A stretch of 64,000 bases of DNA, taken from positions 205,174 through 269,173 of the forward strand of contig DASPIW010000048.1 in assembly GCA_035628915.1 (NCBI GenBank), read 5' to 3'. How positions within the stretch are numbered: position 1 is the first letter of the stretch; each line of letters begins with the position of its first letter. Shown here piece after piece: positions 39,808 through 47,733 of this stretch. The position numbers were made by a program, and so were the translations under genes. The stretch comes from JARBUG01 sp035628915 (lineage in GTDB: Bacteria; Bacillota; Sulfobacillia; Symbiobacteriales; Symbiobacteriaceae). Below the pieces are notes generated by a model, which saw only the letters and a program-made list of their open reading frames with translations, did not search any database and was not told the DNA's origin.

Positions 39808-40926
39808 ATGGCCGTAACCCGCGAGCAGGTTTTGGAAGCTCTCAAATCCGTCAACGATCCGGAGTTGCATCGGGACGTCGTCGAGCTTGACATGGTTAAG
39901 GATATCGGCATTGACGGTGGCCATGTCACCGTTACGATTAACCTCACTGTCAAGGGCTGCCCCCTCAAGTTCAAATTCGAGCAGGATGTCGAAGCGGCCC
40001 TGAAAAAGATTCCCGGCGTGGAGAAGGTGACCACGCATTTTGGCGCCATGACCGATGCGGAAAAGGCTGCCGTAGCTGCGAAGCTGCGCGGCGGCGGCCC
40101 GGCGCAGGCCAATCCGCAGGCTCAGACCACCGTAGAACTGGCCAGCCGGACGACCATCATTGGCATCGCTTCCGGCAAGGGCGGTGTCGGCAAGTCGACG
40201 ACCACCGTCAACCTGGCCGTTGCGCTCAAGAAGCTCGGCCATGAAGTCGGCATTATCGACGCTGACATATACGGCTTCTCGATTCCCCGCATGATGGGCA
40301 ACATGGCCCGCCCCGAGCAGCTTGACGAGTCCACCCTGTTGCCAGTCTGGGCGCACGGTGTGCGGTTCATCTCCGCCGGCTCCCTCGTGCCCGAGGATCA
40401 GGCGATCATCTGGCGCGGCCCCATGCTCGGCAAGATGATCGAGCAGTTCCTTACAAATGTGCAGTGGGGGAAGATTGACTACCTGCTAATCGACCTGCCC
40501 CCCGGCACCGGCGATGTGGCCCTGTCCATCGCGCAGATGTTGCCCAACACCGACCTCGTCCTCGTCACCACGCCGCAGGCTGCCGCCGCGAACGTCGCCA
40601 CCCGCGTGGGCACCATGGCCCAGAAGACCCACCAGCGGGTTCTGGGAATTGTGGAAAACATGGCGTACTTCATCTGCGACAACTGTGACAAGAAGCATGA
40701 GATCTTCGGCAAGGGCGGTGCCCAGGCGCTGGCGGCCAACCTCGGGACCGACGTGCTGGCGCGCGTTCCTCTGGTGGGCGACGTGCGGCTCGGCTCAGAC
40801 GTCGGCGATCCTATCGTGGCCGACAAGGAAGACCATCCGGCCTCGAAAGCATATCTGGAAGCGGCCCGCCAGATTGTCCAGAAGGCTCCCCCCAAAGTAT
40901 GGTCCGATGAACTCCGGATGCTGTAG
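39808..40926 (+). CDS. apbC: Mrp/ApbC iron-sulfur cluster carrier ATPase
   Basis: A 372-residue P-loop ATPase. The N-terminal MIP18/DUF59 domain (about 1-80) begins TREQVLEALKSVNDPELH. The deviant Walker A is ASGKGGVGKSTTTVN, followed by DADIYGFSIPRMMG and DLPPGTGDVALS. The Fe-S-binding CDNC motif is in ENMAYFICDNCDKKHEIFG. It carries and transfers Fe-S clusters to apoproteins. The ATG follows GGGAGGAAC. It stands alone between terminators. Confidence 0.93.
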   Translation: MAVTREQVLEALKSVNDPELHRDVVELDMVKDIGIDGGHVTVTINLTVKGCPLKFKFEQDVEAALKKIPGVEKVTTHFGAMTDAEKAAVAAKLRGGGPAQANPQAQTTVELASRTTIIGIASGKGGVGKSTTTVNLAVALKKLGHEVGIIDADIYGFSIPRMMGNMARPEQLDESTLLPVWAHGVRFISAGSLVPEDQAIIWRGPMLGKMIEQFLTNVQWGKIDYLLIDLPPGTGDVALSIAQMLPNTDLVLVTTPQAAAANVATRVGTMAQKTHQRVLGIVENMAYFICDNCDKKHEIFGKGGAQALAANLGTDVLARVPLVGDVRLGSDVGDPIVADKEDHPASKAYLEAARQIVQKAPPKVWSDELRML

Positions 40927-40943
40927 CCACTGGCCGCTGACCG

Positions 40944-40972
40944 CCCCTCCGCCTATGCGTTAGGTGGAGGGG
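40944..40972 (+). terminator. Terminator after apbC
   Basis: CCCCTCC (40944-40950) pairs with GGAGGGG (40966-40972), extended by CCTA/TAGG inside. Confidence 0.7.
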
Positions 40973-41065
40973 TGTTCTGCCTTTCCCGTGTAGTTTTTAC
41001 ATAGATTGCAGGAGTTTCGGCCTGCGGGAGATAACACCTCGCAGGAAGAGAGGGGGAAGGAATCC

Positions 41066-41746
41066 GTGAAAGTTGATGTGCTGTATCAGCCCAGCTACTC
41101 GCTGGCCGTTGTGACGGTCGACCCCGGCGAGGAGGTCCATGCCGAATCCGGAGCGATGGTCTCCATGAGCCCCAACATGACGCTGCAGACGGAGATGAAG
41201 GGCGGCTTCCTGGGCGCCCTGGGCCGGTCGGTCCTGGGCGGCGAGTCGTTCTTCACCAGCAAGTACCGGGCCGAGGGCGGACCGGGCGAATTGACACTGG
41301 CGCCTTCCCTGCCCGGCGATGTGACGGTACTGGAACTGCAGGGGCATGTCATGTACCTCAAGTCCGGCGCCTACCTGGCCGGGTCAGGGAATCTGTCCAT
41401 TGACAGCAAGTGGGGCGGATCGCGGGGCTTCTTCGGCGGCGGCGGGCTCTTTCTGCTGAGAATCCAGGGGCATGGCCCGCTGATCTTCAACACGTACGGC
41501 GCCCTGCACTGGAAACAGCTCGGGCCGGGCGAGCGGTACGTGGTGGATACGGGGCATGTCGTGGCATTTTCCGACGGCATGGCGTTCCAGGTCAAGAAGG
41601 CGGCGACGGGGCTGTGGAACACCCTCGCCAGCGGCGAAGGACTGGTGTGCGAGTTCACCGGCCCGGGGCTTCTGTACATGCAGACCCGGTCGGAGCAGGC
41701 GTTCCTGGGCTGGCTGATTCCGAAGATCCCGAGCAAGAGCAGCTAA
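41066..41746 (+). CDS. AIM24 / TIGR00266 family protein
   Basis: A 226-residue beta-rich protein. The pattern MVSMSPNMTLQTEMKGGFLG and the Gly-rich turn GSRGFFGGGGLFLLRIQGHG belong to the TIGR00266 / AIM24 family, whose bacterial role is unknown. No signal or membrane segment is seen. The GTG at 41066 follows AGAGGGGGAAGG. A strong terminator follows directly. Confidence 0.87.
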   Translation: MKVDVLYQPSYSLAVVTVDPGEEVHAESGAMVSMSPNMTLQTEMKGGFLGALGRSVLGGESFFTSKYRAEGGPGELTLAPSLPGDVTVLELQGHVMYLKSGAYLAGSGNLSIDSKWGGSRGFFGGGGLFLLRIQGHGPLIFNTYGALHWKQLGPGERYVVDTGHVVAFSDGMAFQVKKAATGLWNTLASGEGLVCEFTGPGLLYMQTRSEQAFLGWLIPKIPSKSS

Positions 41747-41755
41747 TCACACGGA

Positions 41756-41786
41756 GAGGACCCCTTGGGGGTCCTCTTCTTTTTGT
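41756..41786 (+). terminator. Strong terminator
   Basis: GAGGACCCC (41756-41764) and GGGGTCCTC form a tight hairpin followed by TTCTTTTTG. Confidence 0.88.
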
Positions 41787-41988
41787 AGACGGCGTTTGCT
41801 AAGGAAGACTAAATTTCCCTCAACGGCAAAGTAGCCCTAAATAATTGTGACCCACACTTCGACAATTAGTGTGAAGGGTTCTACCTAAGATGCTAGAATT
41901 GTCTATTGGTATGTGTAATCATCGTCAGTAACCGTCCAAACGGGACGATAGTCCCTTGTTTTCCGCCAGATGGGCCATTGTTCCAAGC
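41787..41988. other. AT-richer upstream region of the signal-peptidase operon
   Basis: No gene is seen. The region is visibly less GC-rich than its surroundings. It holds CACACT/AGTGTG (about 41852-41876) and a compact hairpin GGGAC-GATA-GTCCC (41942-41955). These lie upstream of the promoter at 41989-42017 and may be binding sites rather than RNA structures. Confidence 0.4.
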
Positions 41989-42017
41989 TAGACATTGATT
42001 TAGTACTGACGTATAAT
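41989..42017 (+). promoter_or_regulatory. Promoter of the signal-peptidase operon
   Basis: TAGACA (41989-41994), 17-bp spacer, perfect TATAAT (42012-42017), about 70 nt before the first start codon. Confidence 0.75.
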
Positions 42018-42088
42018 ATTTTTGGTATCATTCTATCCATTTATTACGCCTTCGACAGTTTTTGCGGTTCGAACAGGAGGGCGGGACC

Positions 42089-42613
42089 GTGACGCGAAAG
42101 TGGCTCGCTCTGCTCCTGGTGATCCTCGGTGGCATCGGCCTGATGCCCTACCTGCAGAACACATTGGCGTTGAGCGAGGGATACGTCAAAGGGAATTCCA
42201 CCGAACAGAGCACATACGCTGTGACAGCGATCAGCAGCACAAACCAACTGGTAGTCTGCACGTCCCAACCAATTATCGTCCGCCGCGGCAGCCCCCTTTC
42301 CGGGGCATTCCGGTGCTGGACCAATTACAACGCTCCGATTGACCTTGAGTGGGAACTGGCCGACCCAGCCAACCCGCTAATCCTTTCCGTATCCACCCCC
42401 AGTCCCGTTACTTTGCGATCTACCGACACGGGCTTGGCGCTTTGCCGGTCCGCTTCCGTACGGGCGCGCCAGGTAGACCAAGACACAACCGGGACCGTCG
42501 TGTTCAGAGGCAAGAGCCCGCTGACAACTACGGACTTCTATGTCGAGGTTAACTTCCCGGTCACGGTCACGGTAAAGGTCAAGAACCAGGGAATTGGTTG
42601 GAGTTGCCCGTAA
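42089..42613 (+). CDS. Exported protein, first gene of the signal-peptidase operon
   Basis: A 174-residue protein with an N-terminal hydrophobic signal segment (WLALLLVILGGIGLMPYLQN). The mature part is beta-rich with three cysteines (VVCTSQ, FRCWTN, ALCRSA) plus a terminal WSCP. The segment FRCWTNYNAPIDLEWELADP suggests an Ig-like sandwich. I do not recognise a family. The GTG follows AACAGGAGGG. The next gene, for a DUF1102-like protein, starts 14 nt later, so this is probably a minor or tip subunit, or a chaperone, of the same exported structure (inference). Confidence 0.75.
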   Translation: MTRKWLALLLVILGGIGLMPYLQNTLALSEGYVKGNSTEQSTYAVTAISSTNQLVVCTSQPIIVRRGSPLSGAFRCWTNYNAPIDLEWELADPANPLILSVSTPSPVTLRSTDTGLALCRSASVRARQVDQDTTGTVVFRGKSPLTTTDFYVEVNFPVTVTVKVKNQGIGWSCP

Positions 42614-42626
42614 GGAGAGACGGAAA

Positions 42627-43208
42627 ATGCGTCTGATGGTCGCACTTGCGATGTTCCTGGCGGCGGTGCTGACCCTGACAAGTACGCTGGCCTTGGAGTC
42701 AGCCCAGGTCACAAGCGGCCAGACTGTGACCGTTACCACGACGGGTAGTGCGCTGCTCGCCCTGACCCCCGGCACCGGCGACGGCAACGCGGCGTCCACT
42801 GCCTATGTGTCCGGCACTACCGGAGCCCTGGTACTTGATTTCACCCGTGGGTACGGCTCCGGTTCGGGATACGCCTTTGCAGCAAACCGTGCGGGCGCGG
42901 CCTACAAGGACTTAATCAAGTATAAAGGTTTATTTAAGATCACCAACAACAGCATGGACACGCAGTGTATTTCAGTCTATGTTCCAGCGGGGAACGCAGC
43001 GGATTTGGATGCGGTTTACATTCGAACGGCCGGGGAAATCGGGACGGATGGGTGGAAAGTGGCCGGCACCGGGGGTGCCAGGGTTAGTTGCCGTCCGACC
43101 GTGACCGCCGGAACGCAGGTCCTGGTTGATTTCTGGTGGCGTATTTCCACGAGTGAGTCGGGTGTTGGATCTGCTTCCTTCGACGTTTGGGTGGAGGGCA
43201 AGCGATAG
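42627..43208 (+). CDS. DUF1102-like exported protein A
   Basis: A 193-residue protein with an N-terminal signal-type helix (LMVALAMFLAAVLTLTSTLA) ending LALESAQVTSG. The mature region follows the DUF1102 pattern known mainly from archaea: TVTTTGSALLALTPG, GALVLDFTRGYG and LFKITNNSMDTQCISVYVPA, then a beta-rich end with DFWWRIS. Such proteins are predicted surface or filament subunits. Signal cleavage probably needs the dedicated Ser-His peptidase two genes downstream. The ATG follows AAGGAGAGACGG. It is paralogous to the next gene. Confidence 0.75.
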   Translation: MRLMVALAMFLAAVLTLTSTLALESAQVTSGQTVTVTTTGSALLALTPGTGDGNAASTAYVSGTTGALVLDFTRGYGSGSGYAFAANRAGAAYKDLIKYKGLFKITNNSMDTQCISVYVPAGNAADLDAVYIRTAGEIGTDGWKVAGTGGARVSCRPTVTAGTQVLVDFWWRISTSESGVGSASFDVWVEGKR

Positions 43209-43250
43209 TCCTTTTTTCGGCACGCAACTTTTGAAGTGGAGGAAATTGGA

Positions 43251-43760
43251 ATGAAGAGCCGTCTTCTGGGACTCGCAGTTGTGTTGGTTGCTCTTGCAGT
43301 TATCATCAATGCCTTGGCCCTACAGCAAGCGGATATCACAAGTACATTCACTGTATCCGTTGTCGGAAGTGGATCGGCACTCATCGCGATCGCGGCGGAT
43401 ACTGACGGGGCGCAGGACGGTGACATCGGCGTAGATGATACCACCAGCGGCTACGCCATGCTTACTGTTGACACGGGGCTACAGCCTGGATCCACGTATG
43501 TGTTCGAGAAAGCCTTCGAAATTGTTAACAACTCTGGCGACACAGTAGATATCACGCTGCCCGCCGACGTCTACCACCCGCAGCAGTCGGGCTACACCGC
43601 CAAGGTCAGCTTCGCGGTCGCGTCGGGTGACAGCCTTAGTGACGTGGTCCCAACGGGAGAAGTGGGCGTGAAGATGACGATTGAGCTAACCAAGGATCAT
43701 GATGTTTCGGTGGATCCCGAGCTGGACTTTGTCATCACGGCCGCCAGAAGCACGCCTTGA
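43251..43760 (+). CDS. DUF1102-like exported protein B
   Basis: A 169-residue paralogue of the preceding protein, with the same plan: signal helix (LGLAVVLVALAVIINALALQ), a mature start QQADITSTFTVSVVGSGSAL, then FEIVNNSGDTVDITLPADV, which aligns with FKITNNSMDTQCISVYVPAG of protein A. It is strongly acidic with Asp-rich loops (ADTDGAQDGDIGVDD) that could bind calcium. The ATG follows GTGGAGG. It is 6 nt before the signal-peptidase gene. It is a probable major subunit of the exported structure (inference). Confidence 0.75.
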   Translation: MKSRLLGLAVVLVALAVIINALALQQADITSTFTVSVVGSGSALIAIAADTDGAQDGDIGVDDTTSGYAMLTVDTGLQPGSTYVFEKAFEIVNNSGDTVDITLPADVYHPQQSGYTAKVSFAVASGDSLSDVVPTGEVGVKMTIELTKDHDVSVDPELDFVITAARSTP

Positions 43761-43766
43761 TGATCT

Positions 43767-44846
43767 ATGATCAGCCGTGTCATCAACACCATCATATGGC
43801 TGCTGGTGGCCGGCAGCGTGGCCATCATTCTGGGCGGTCTCTCTGGCCGCCCAGTCCTCTTGGCAGCCGTACCAACCGGTTCCATGGTCCCGGTTCTGAA
43901 CCCGGGCGACATGATTCCCGTGGTTCCCTACTTTGGCGGAACGCTTGAATTGCATGACATCATCGTCTTCCGGACAGAGAAGGACACCAACTGGATTGTC
44001 CACCGGATTGTGGCCGGAGACAATGAGCTGGGGTTCGCTACACGTGGCGATGCAAACCGCCAAAACGACCCATACCGGGTCTTTCCGGACGACGTGGTCG
44101 GCACCGTGCCTCAGATCGGCACCAAGGCGCTTCGCATCCCGCGGGTCGGTCTGCTCAGTCTTGAACGCAGTCCCCTTTCCAACCCCCTGGTCGCCGGCGT
44201 CGCACTGATTTTTGGCATGTACTTGATTGCCTCCGACGCGCGGGCGGGCCTAAGGGTCGTTCGTGGAAGCTTCCGGATTGGGCGGCTGGCCCAAAAGCGC
44301 CCTTCCCCGAGGGTAACGCTTGGTCTATATATTGGGCTTGTGCTAGCCACCTACGTCATTACGGCGGCGACCCAGTGGACGCTTGGGAGCGAGCAGGTCA
44401 CAAAATATCGGGTGGTCGAGAGCAAGAGCACGAACATTCGGCTGAAGGACCTGTACTACCTTACGCAGACCAAGAGTGAGAATATCACCTTTAAGAATCC
44501 TTCGCCGCTGCCTCTGGTGGTCGGACTGGGGTCGGACGATCAGGACGCCGTGTGGGACTCAGAATGGTTTCTCCTCTGGCCTGGTTCCGAACGACAGGTG
44601 GCCCTATCGATTACCGCACGATCGCTTGGAAATCATGAGGTGCGCCTGAAGCAGGCGGTCTACCTTCCCTTCCTGCCCCTTGATGTAATCCGGGCACTTT
44701 CTGCCACTGATTGGCACTTGCCGATCTTTATGGTCAGCCTGGTCCCCGTTCTCGTCATTGTTCTGGTCGCCGCGTCGGATGACCGGGTGTGGACCGAAAT
44801 GCACCACATGAAACTCGCTCTAGACTTGATCGCCCGCCGCGGGTAG
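43767..44846 (+). CDS. Archaeal/ER-type signal peptidase (SipW-like) with long C-terminal extension
   Basis: A 359-residue membrane protein. The N-terminal peptidase domain (about 1-125) follows a membrane helix and has the catalytic serine in PTGSMVPVLNPGD. Histidine replaces the usual lysine in WIVHRIVAGDN, and RGDANRQNDPYRV follows; this is the S26B (SipW, archaeal, ER) arrangement. Further helices lie near 135-153, 185-205 and 315-335, enclosing an extracytoplasmic domain of about 110 residues (YRVVESKSTNIRLKDLYYLT) not found in ordinary SipW. It should process the DUF1102-like proteins encoded upstream. The ATG is 6 nt after the previous stop, indicating coupling. Confidence 0.88.
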   Translation: MISRVINTIIWLLVAGSVAIILGGLSGRPVLLAAVPTGSMVPVLNPGDMIPVVPYFGGTLELHDIIVFRTEKDTNWIVHRIVAGDNELGFATRGDANRQNDPYRVFPDDVVGTVPQIGTKALRIPRVGLLSLERSPLSNPLVAGVALIFGMYLIASDARAGLRVVRGSFRIGRLAQKRPSPRVTLGLYIGLVLATYVITAATQWTLGSEQVTKYRVVESKSTNIRLKDLYYLTQTKSENITFKNPSPLPLVVGLGSDDQDAVWDSEWFLLWPGSERQVALSITARSLGNHEVRLKQAVYLPFLPLDVIRALSATDWHLPIFMVSLVPVLVIVLVAASDDRVWTEMHHMKLALDLIARRG

Positions 44847-44858
44847 GGAGGTTTTCCC

Positions 44859-45959
44859 GTGAACCAGTTGATCTACTCGAGCCCAGCGCGCAGTCGGGCG
44901 AGGCGGCGCTCATTCGGGGGGTTCATACTTATTGCGATCGGTCTGGCCCTTTCTCTCGGCGGGATTGTACGGGTTAGCGCACTCCCTGCCGAAGCACGAA
45001 CACAGGAAACCTGGTTCGCCTACACGCAGGAGCTCAATTTCGACTTTACAGCGCGAGTGACGCAGGGTGACATCTATGCTGGCGAGACGGTCAGTGCCGA
45101 AGAACTCTTGAAGACCCGTGCCGCTGTTGAACCGCCAGTCTATCGCAGGGTGTTGCTGTCACAGCTAACCGATAGCATTACCGTCAGGCTTCCGTACCGG
45201 TTTACGGCGGACCGGCCCGCAACGATCAATGCTAGTTACCGGGTGGACGGCCTGCTGGTCGCTGCCAACCTGTGGCAGCGACCATACCCCCTGCAGGAGC
45301 CAAAGAGCATCTCAATCACCGGCACGGAACTGGTGCTGAATGATCTCGTTTTTACGATCCCGATCCGGGAGATCTTGCAGGAGCTTGACACAAAGGCGCA
45401 GAGGCTTGGGCTCGGACACGATCAGGTGGACCTCAGGATCCGTCCGGTGATCAAAATCGACGTGGAAGGGCAGCCGGAGCCGGTCTCCGCGATTTTAACT
45501 CCCGAGTACGTCATTGGTATTCGAGGTATCAAAGTGGCTATCGAGATCGATGAACCGAAGACGGTCGACGACAGCAAGACCTTTACCGCCACTCGCGTCA
45601 CTCCCCTCACGGTCCGGATCTTCGGGCAGGCCATTTCCCTCAGTCTGGTCAGAACCGGATCGATCGTCGCCCTCACATTGCTGGCCCTGGTCTTGGGTGG
45701 CGTGCTGATTGTCAAGTGGGTCAAGGGGCGGATGGCCCAGAGTGCCGATCTCACCCGCCTGGGCAGTTCTCTCATCGTCGCCAGGTCCTTTGATGTGCCT
45801 GACGGCGCTGCGCTGGTTGATGTCCAGAGCGTTGCCCAACTCGTCAGCATCCATCTTCGTACGGATCGGCCGGTTGTCCAAGTAGGTGACACTTGTTACC
45901 TGGTGGATGGGAGTACATGCTACCGGCTCCAAGTCCACCAGAGAAATGCGGGTGACTGA
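44859..45959 (+). CDS. DUF5305-like membrane protein
   Basis: A 366-residue protein with an N-terminal membrane helix (about 20-42), a large extracytoplasmic beta-rich domain (about 45-265) and a second helix (about 267-290). A cytoplasmic tail ends in LVDVQSVAQLVSIHLRTDRP and VGDTCYLVDGSTCYRLQV. The segments ETWFAYTQELNFDFTARVTQ and LTDSITVRLPYRF match the DUF5305 family, which in archaea is found beside signal peptidases and DUF1102 proteins. It may act as an assembly or anchoring factor (inference). The GTG follows TAGGGAGG. A strong shared terminator ends the operon. Confidence 0.75.
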   Translation: MNQLIYSSPARSRARRRSFGGFILIAIGLALSLGGIVRVSALPAEARTQETWFAYTQELNFDFTARVTQGDIYAGETVSAEELLKTRAAVEPPVYRRVLLSQLTDSITVRLPYRFTADRPATINASYRVDGLLVAANLWQRPYPLQEPKSISITGTELVLNDLVFTIPIREILQELDTKAQRLGLGHDQVDLRIRPVIKIDVEGQPEPVSAILTPEYVIGIRGIKVAIEIDEPKTVDDSKTFTATRVTPLTVRIFGQAISLSLVRTGSIVALTLLALVLGGVLIVKWVKGRMAQSADLTRLGSSLIVARSFDVPDGAALVDVQSVAQLVSIHLRTDRPVVQVGDTCYLVDGSTCYRLQVHQRNAGD

Positions 45960-45965
45960 TACACA

Positions 45966-45999
45966 AAAGGGCGGCTCTCCAACTGGAGAACCGCCCTTT
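45966..45999. terminator. Bidirectional terminator between the operon and the Ig-like protein gene
   Basis: AAAGGGCGGCTCTCC (45966-45980) pairs with GGAGAACCGCCCTTT (45985-45999) with one mismatch and a 4-nt loop. Confidence 0.85.
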
Positions 46000-46025
46000 G
46001 GCCTTGGCGGATCCATGCCGCAAGG

Positions 46026-47042
46026 TTACGGTGTCGCTATGGTCATGAAGGTAATCGGTTCGACCGGAACTGACGCACCGTCGTTACGGACGGCAGCCCC
46101 CGAGACACGTGCAGTTCCCGGTACCTCTCCGGAGTAAACGGGAATTGTCAGCGTTGGCGTGGTCATGGTGAACTCGATCATCGCTCCGCTTTCGAAGGAG
46201 GCTACCTCCGGGTTACTGACGGTCAACTGGACCCGCAGCGGCGACGTCAGGACGACAATGTACTGACCGGCGGCATCCCTGAGGTGCAAGGACAACTCAG
46301 CCGGCGAGGGGTCTCCCACCGGGAGGGTTGCTGAAGAAGTCTCCATGGTCAGACTGCCGGCGACCTGCGGTGCGGGAGCAACCGTGAAAGCAAAGTCGCC
46401 AACTCCGGGTGCGGTAACCGTGATGGTGGACGGCTCAGGTACAAAGCCGGCCTCTAGTGTAAAGACGGCGATGCCACCCTGGGGAACGACGGCGTCATGC
46501 AGCACAGTCACAGCGGCAAGGTTATCGGACTCCATCGTAATTGGCAGATTGTAGCCGGGAACGGTATCACCATTGGCATCCAGCACCAAGGCGCGAATGA
46601 CCATCGTGCTCAGGCCGTTGGCAACCAGGGTGTTTTGACCCACTTCTACCAATAGTTCGGTCGGTTGTTGTGCTTCGGACATTGGAGTTGTAATCAGGCA
46701 TTCATAATTTAGAAGGCGTTTTGCAGGGTTGGACCCAGTGATCTGAATGCGGTTTTCACCTGGAAAAAGAGGGACTTCTACAGAGAAATGACCCTTTGCC
46801 TCGAACTCTTTGATAAAGGACCCATTTGCGACCATCATGTCGAAGTTCCCGGCCACTTTGCCGGAAAGGACGACACTTTCGGCCTCGGTGCTTTCAGGAA
46901 CCGGATCCATTACCAGCCAGGAAGAGTGGTCCTCATTGGTCTTCGGTACGCCCTTGCCAGGTGCCGCAACGACTGGCGACGCGACGACCGCAACAAGCAG
47001 GGGAATCAGTAGCAGCAGTGCAGCATGGCGCCATCTACACAC
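46026..47042 (-). CDS. Secreted protein with Ig-like domains
   Basis: A 338-residue exported protein. The signal peptide (LLLLIPLLVAVVASPVVA) is cleaved near residue 27. A first beta domain (about 45-110) contains ENRIQITGSNPAKRL, typical of bacterial Ig-like modules that bind or link at the surface. The second (about 125-215) resembles the invasin-type Big_1 fold (ANGLSTMVIRALVLDANGDT), and a third beta module ends the protein. There is no cell-wall anchor motif. The GTG follows GGGAGG at 11 nt. It converges on the signal-peptidase operon and may be part of the same surface structure. Confidence 0.75.
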   Translation of the reverse strand: MCRWRHAALLLLIPLLVAVVASPVVAAPGKGVPKTNEDHSSWLVMDPVPESTEAESVVLSGKVAGNFDMMVANGSFIKEFEAKGHFSVEVPLFPGENRIQITGSNPAKRLLNYECLITTPMSEAQQPTELLVEVGQNTLVANGLSTMVIRALVLDANGDTVPGYNLPITMESDNLAAVTVLHDAVVPQGGIAVFTLEAGFVPEPSTITVTAPGVGDFAFTVAPAPQVAGSLTMETSSATLPVGDPSPAELSLHLRDAAGQYIVVLTSPLRVQLTVSNPEVASFESGAMIEFTMTTPTLTIPVYSGEVPGTARVSGAAVRNDGASVPVEPITFMTIATP

Positions 47043-47136
47043 GGAAGTGATTCCTCCCTACCGACGATGACATGACTGAATACAGCATCATTGAGTATAC
47101 ATAAAATTCACCCGATACGCTATACCCAAATAGGAC

Positions 47137-47174
47137 AAAAGTCCCGAGCAGCATCATGACTGCACGGGACTTTT
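47137..47174. terminator. Terminator downstream of the zinc-ribbon/kinase operon
   Basis: AAAAGTCCCG (47137-47146) pairs with CGGGACTTTT (47165-47174), just beyond the minus-strand stop at 47178. Confidence 0.75.
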
Positions 47175-47177
47175 GGC

Positions 47178-47732
47178 TCATAGCTCCTGCAGAAGCGACA
47201 TGCGGTTGGGCAGCTTCCACACCGTCAGGAACGCATCGACCTGGTCCCAGAAGGCGTCCAGGCCCATCTCGGCTTCGCGGGTGTCGTAGGTGTTCGGTCT
47301 GCCGATTCCGCCACCCCCGACCGAAATGATCAGACCGTCCCGCAGAGCAAGCGTCAGGTACTGGACATGCTGCGCCCTGACAGGAAGCCGGGTCCGGTCA
47401 GACAGCCACGACGCAATCGTCTCCATGGTCGCAGCCAGTTCTCGCTTCCCCGCCGCCTTGCGTTCGCCGATCAAATCTAGGAAGGCGTGAACCAGCAAGG
47501 GCTCAATCTGGTCTTCCCGGATGTCCTTCCGGTACCGCACCTGGGCTGCGGCCCGCTCCTTTGCCTCCTGGTCAATCCGGCGGATCACCCGCCCCAGCAT
47601 GGCGTGGCGCCGATCCATCGGTAGGGCGGCACACTGGGAGCAAAGCCACAGAGACTGACCATTATACTCCCACAGTGTCTTCTTGCCCGTCAGCGCGGTG
47701 CCGCAGGCAACACATGTCGTGGTGTCGGGCAT
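47178..47732 (-). CDS. Zinc-ribbon protein of unknown function, third gene of the two-component operon
   Basis: A 184-residue protein. An N-terminal zinc ribbon has CVACGTALTG and LWLCSQCAALPMDRRH. The rest is helical (about 60-184), with no membrane segment and no recognised enzymatic motif; GGGGIGRPNTYDTRE may be a flexible loop. The ATG lies directly after the histidine kinase stop codon, so the two are translationally coupled. It may be an output or accessory protein of the two-component system; function is not recognised. Confidence 0.68.
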   Translation of the reverse strand: MPDTTTCVACGTALTGKKTLWEYNGQSLWLCSQCAALPMDRRHAMLGRVIRRIDQEAKERAAAQVRYRKDIREDQIEPLLVHAFLDLIGERKAAGKRELAATMETIASWLSDRTRLPVRAQHVQYLTLALRDGLIISVGGGGIGRPNTYDTREAEMGLDAFWDQVDAFLTVWKLPNRMSLLQEL

Positions 47733-47733
47733 A

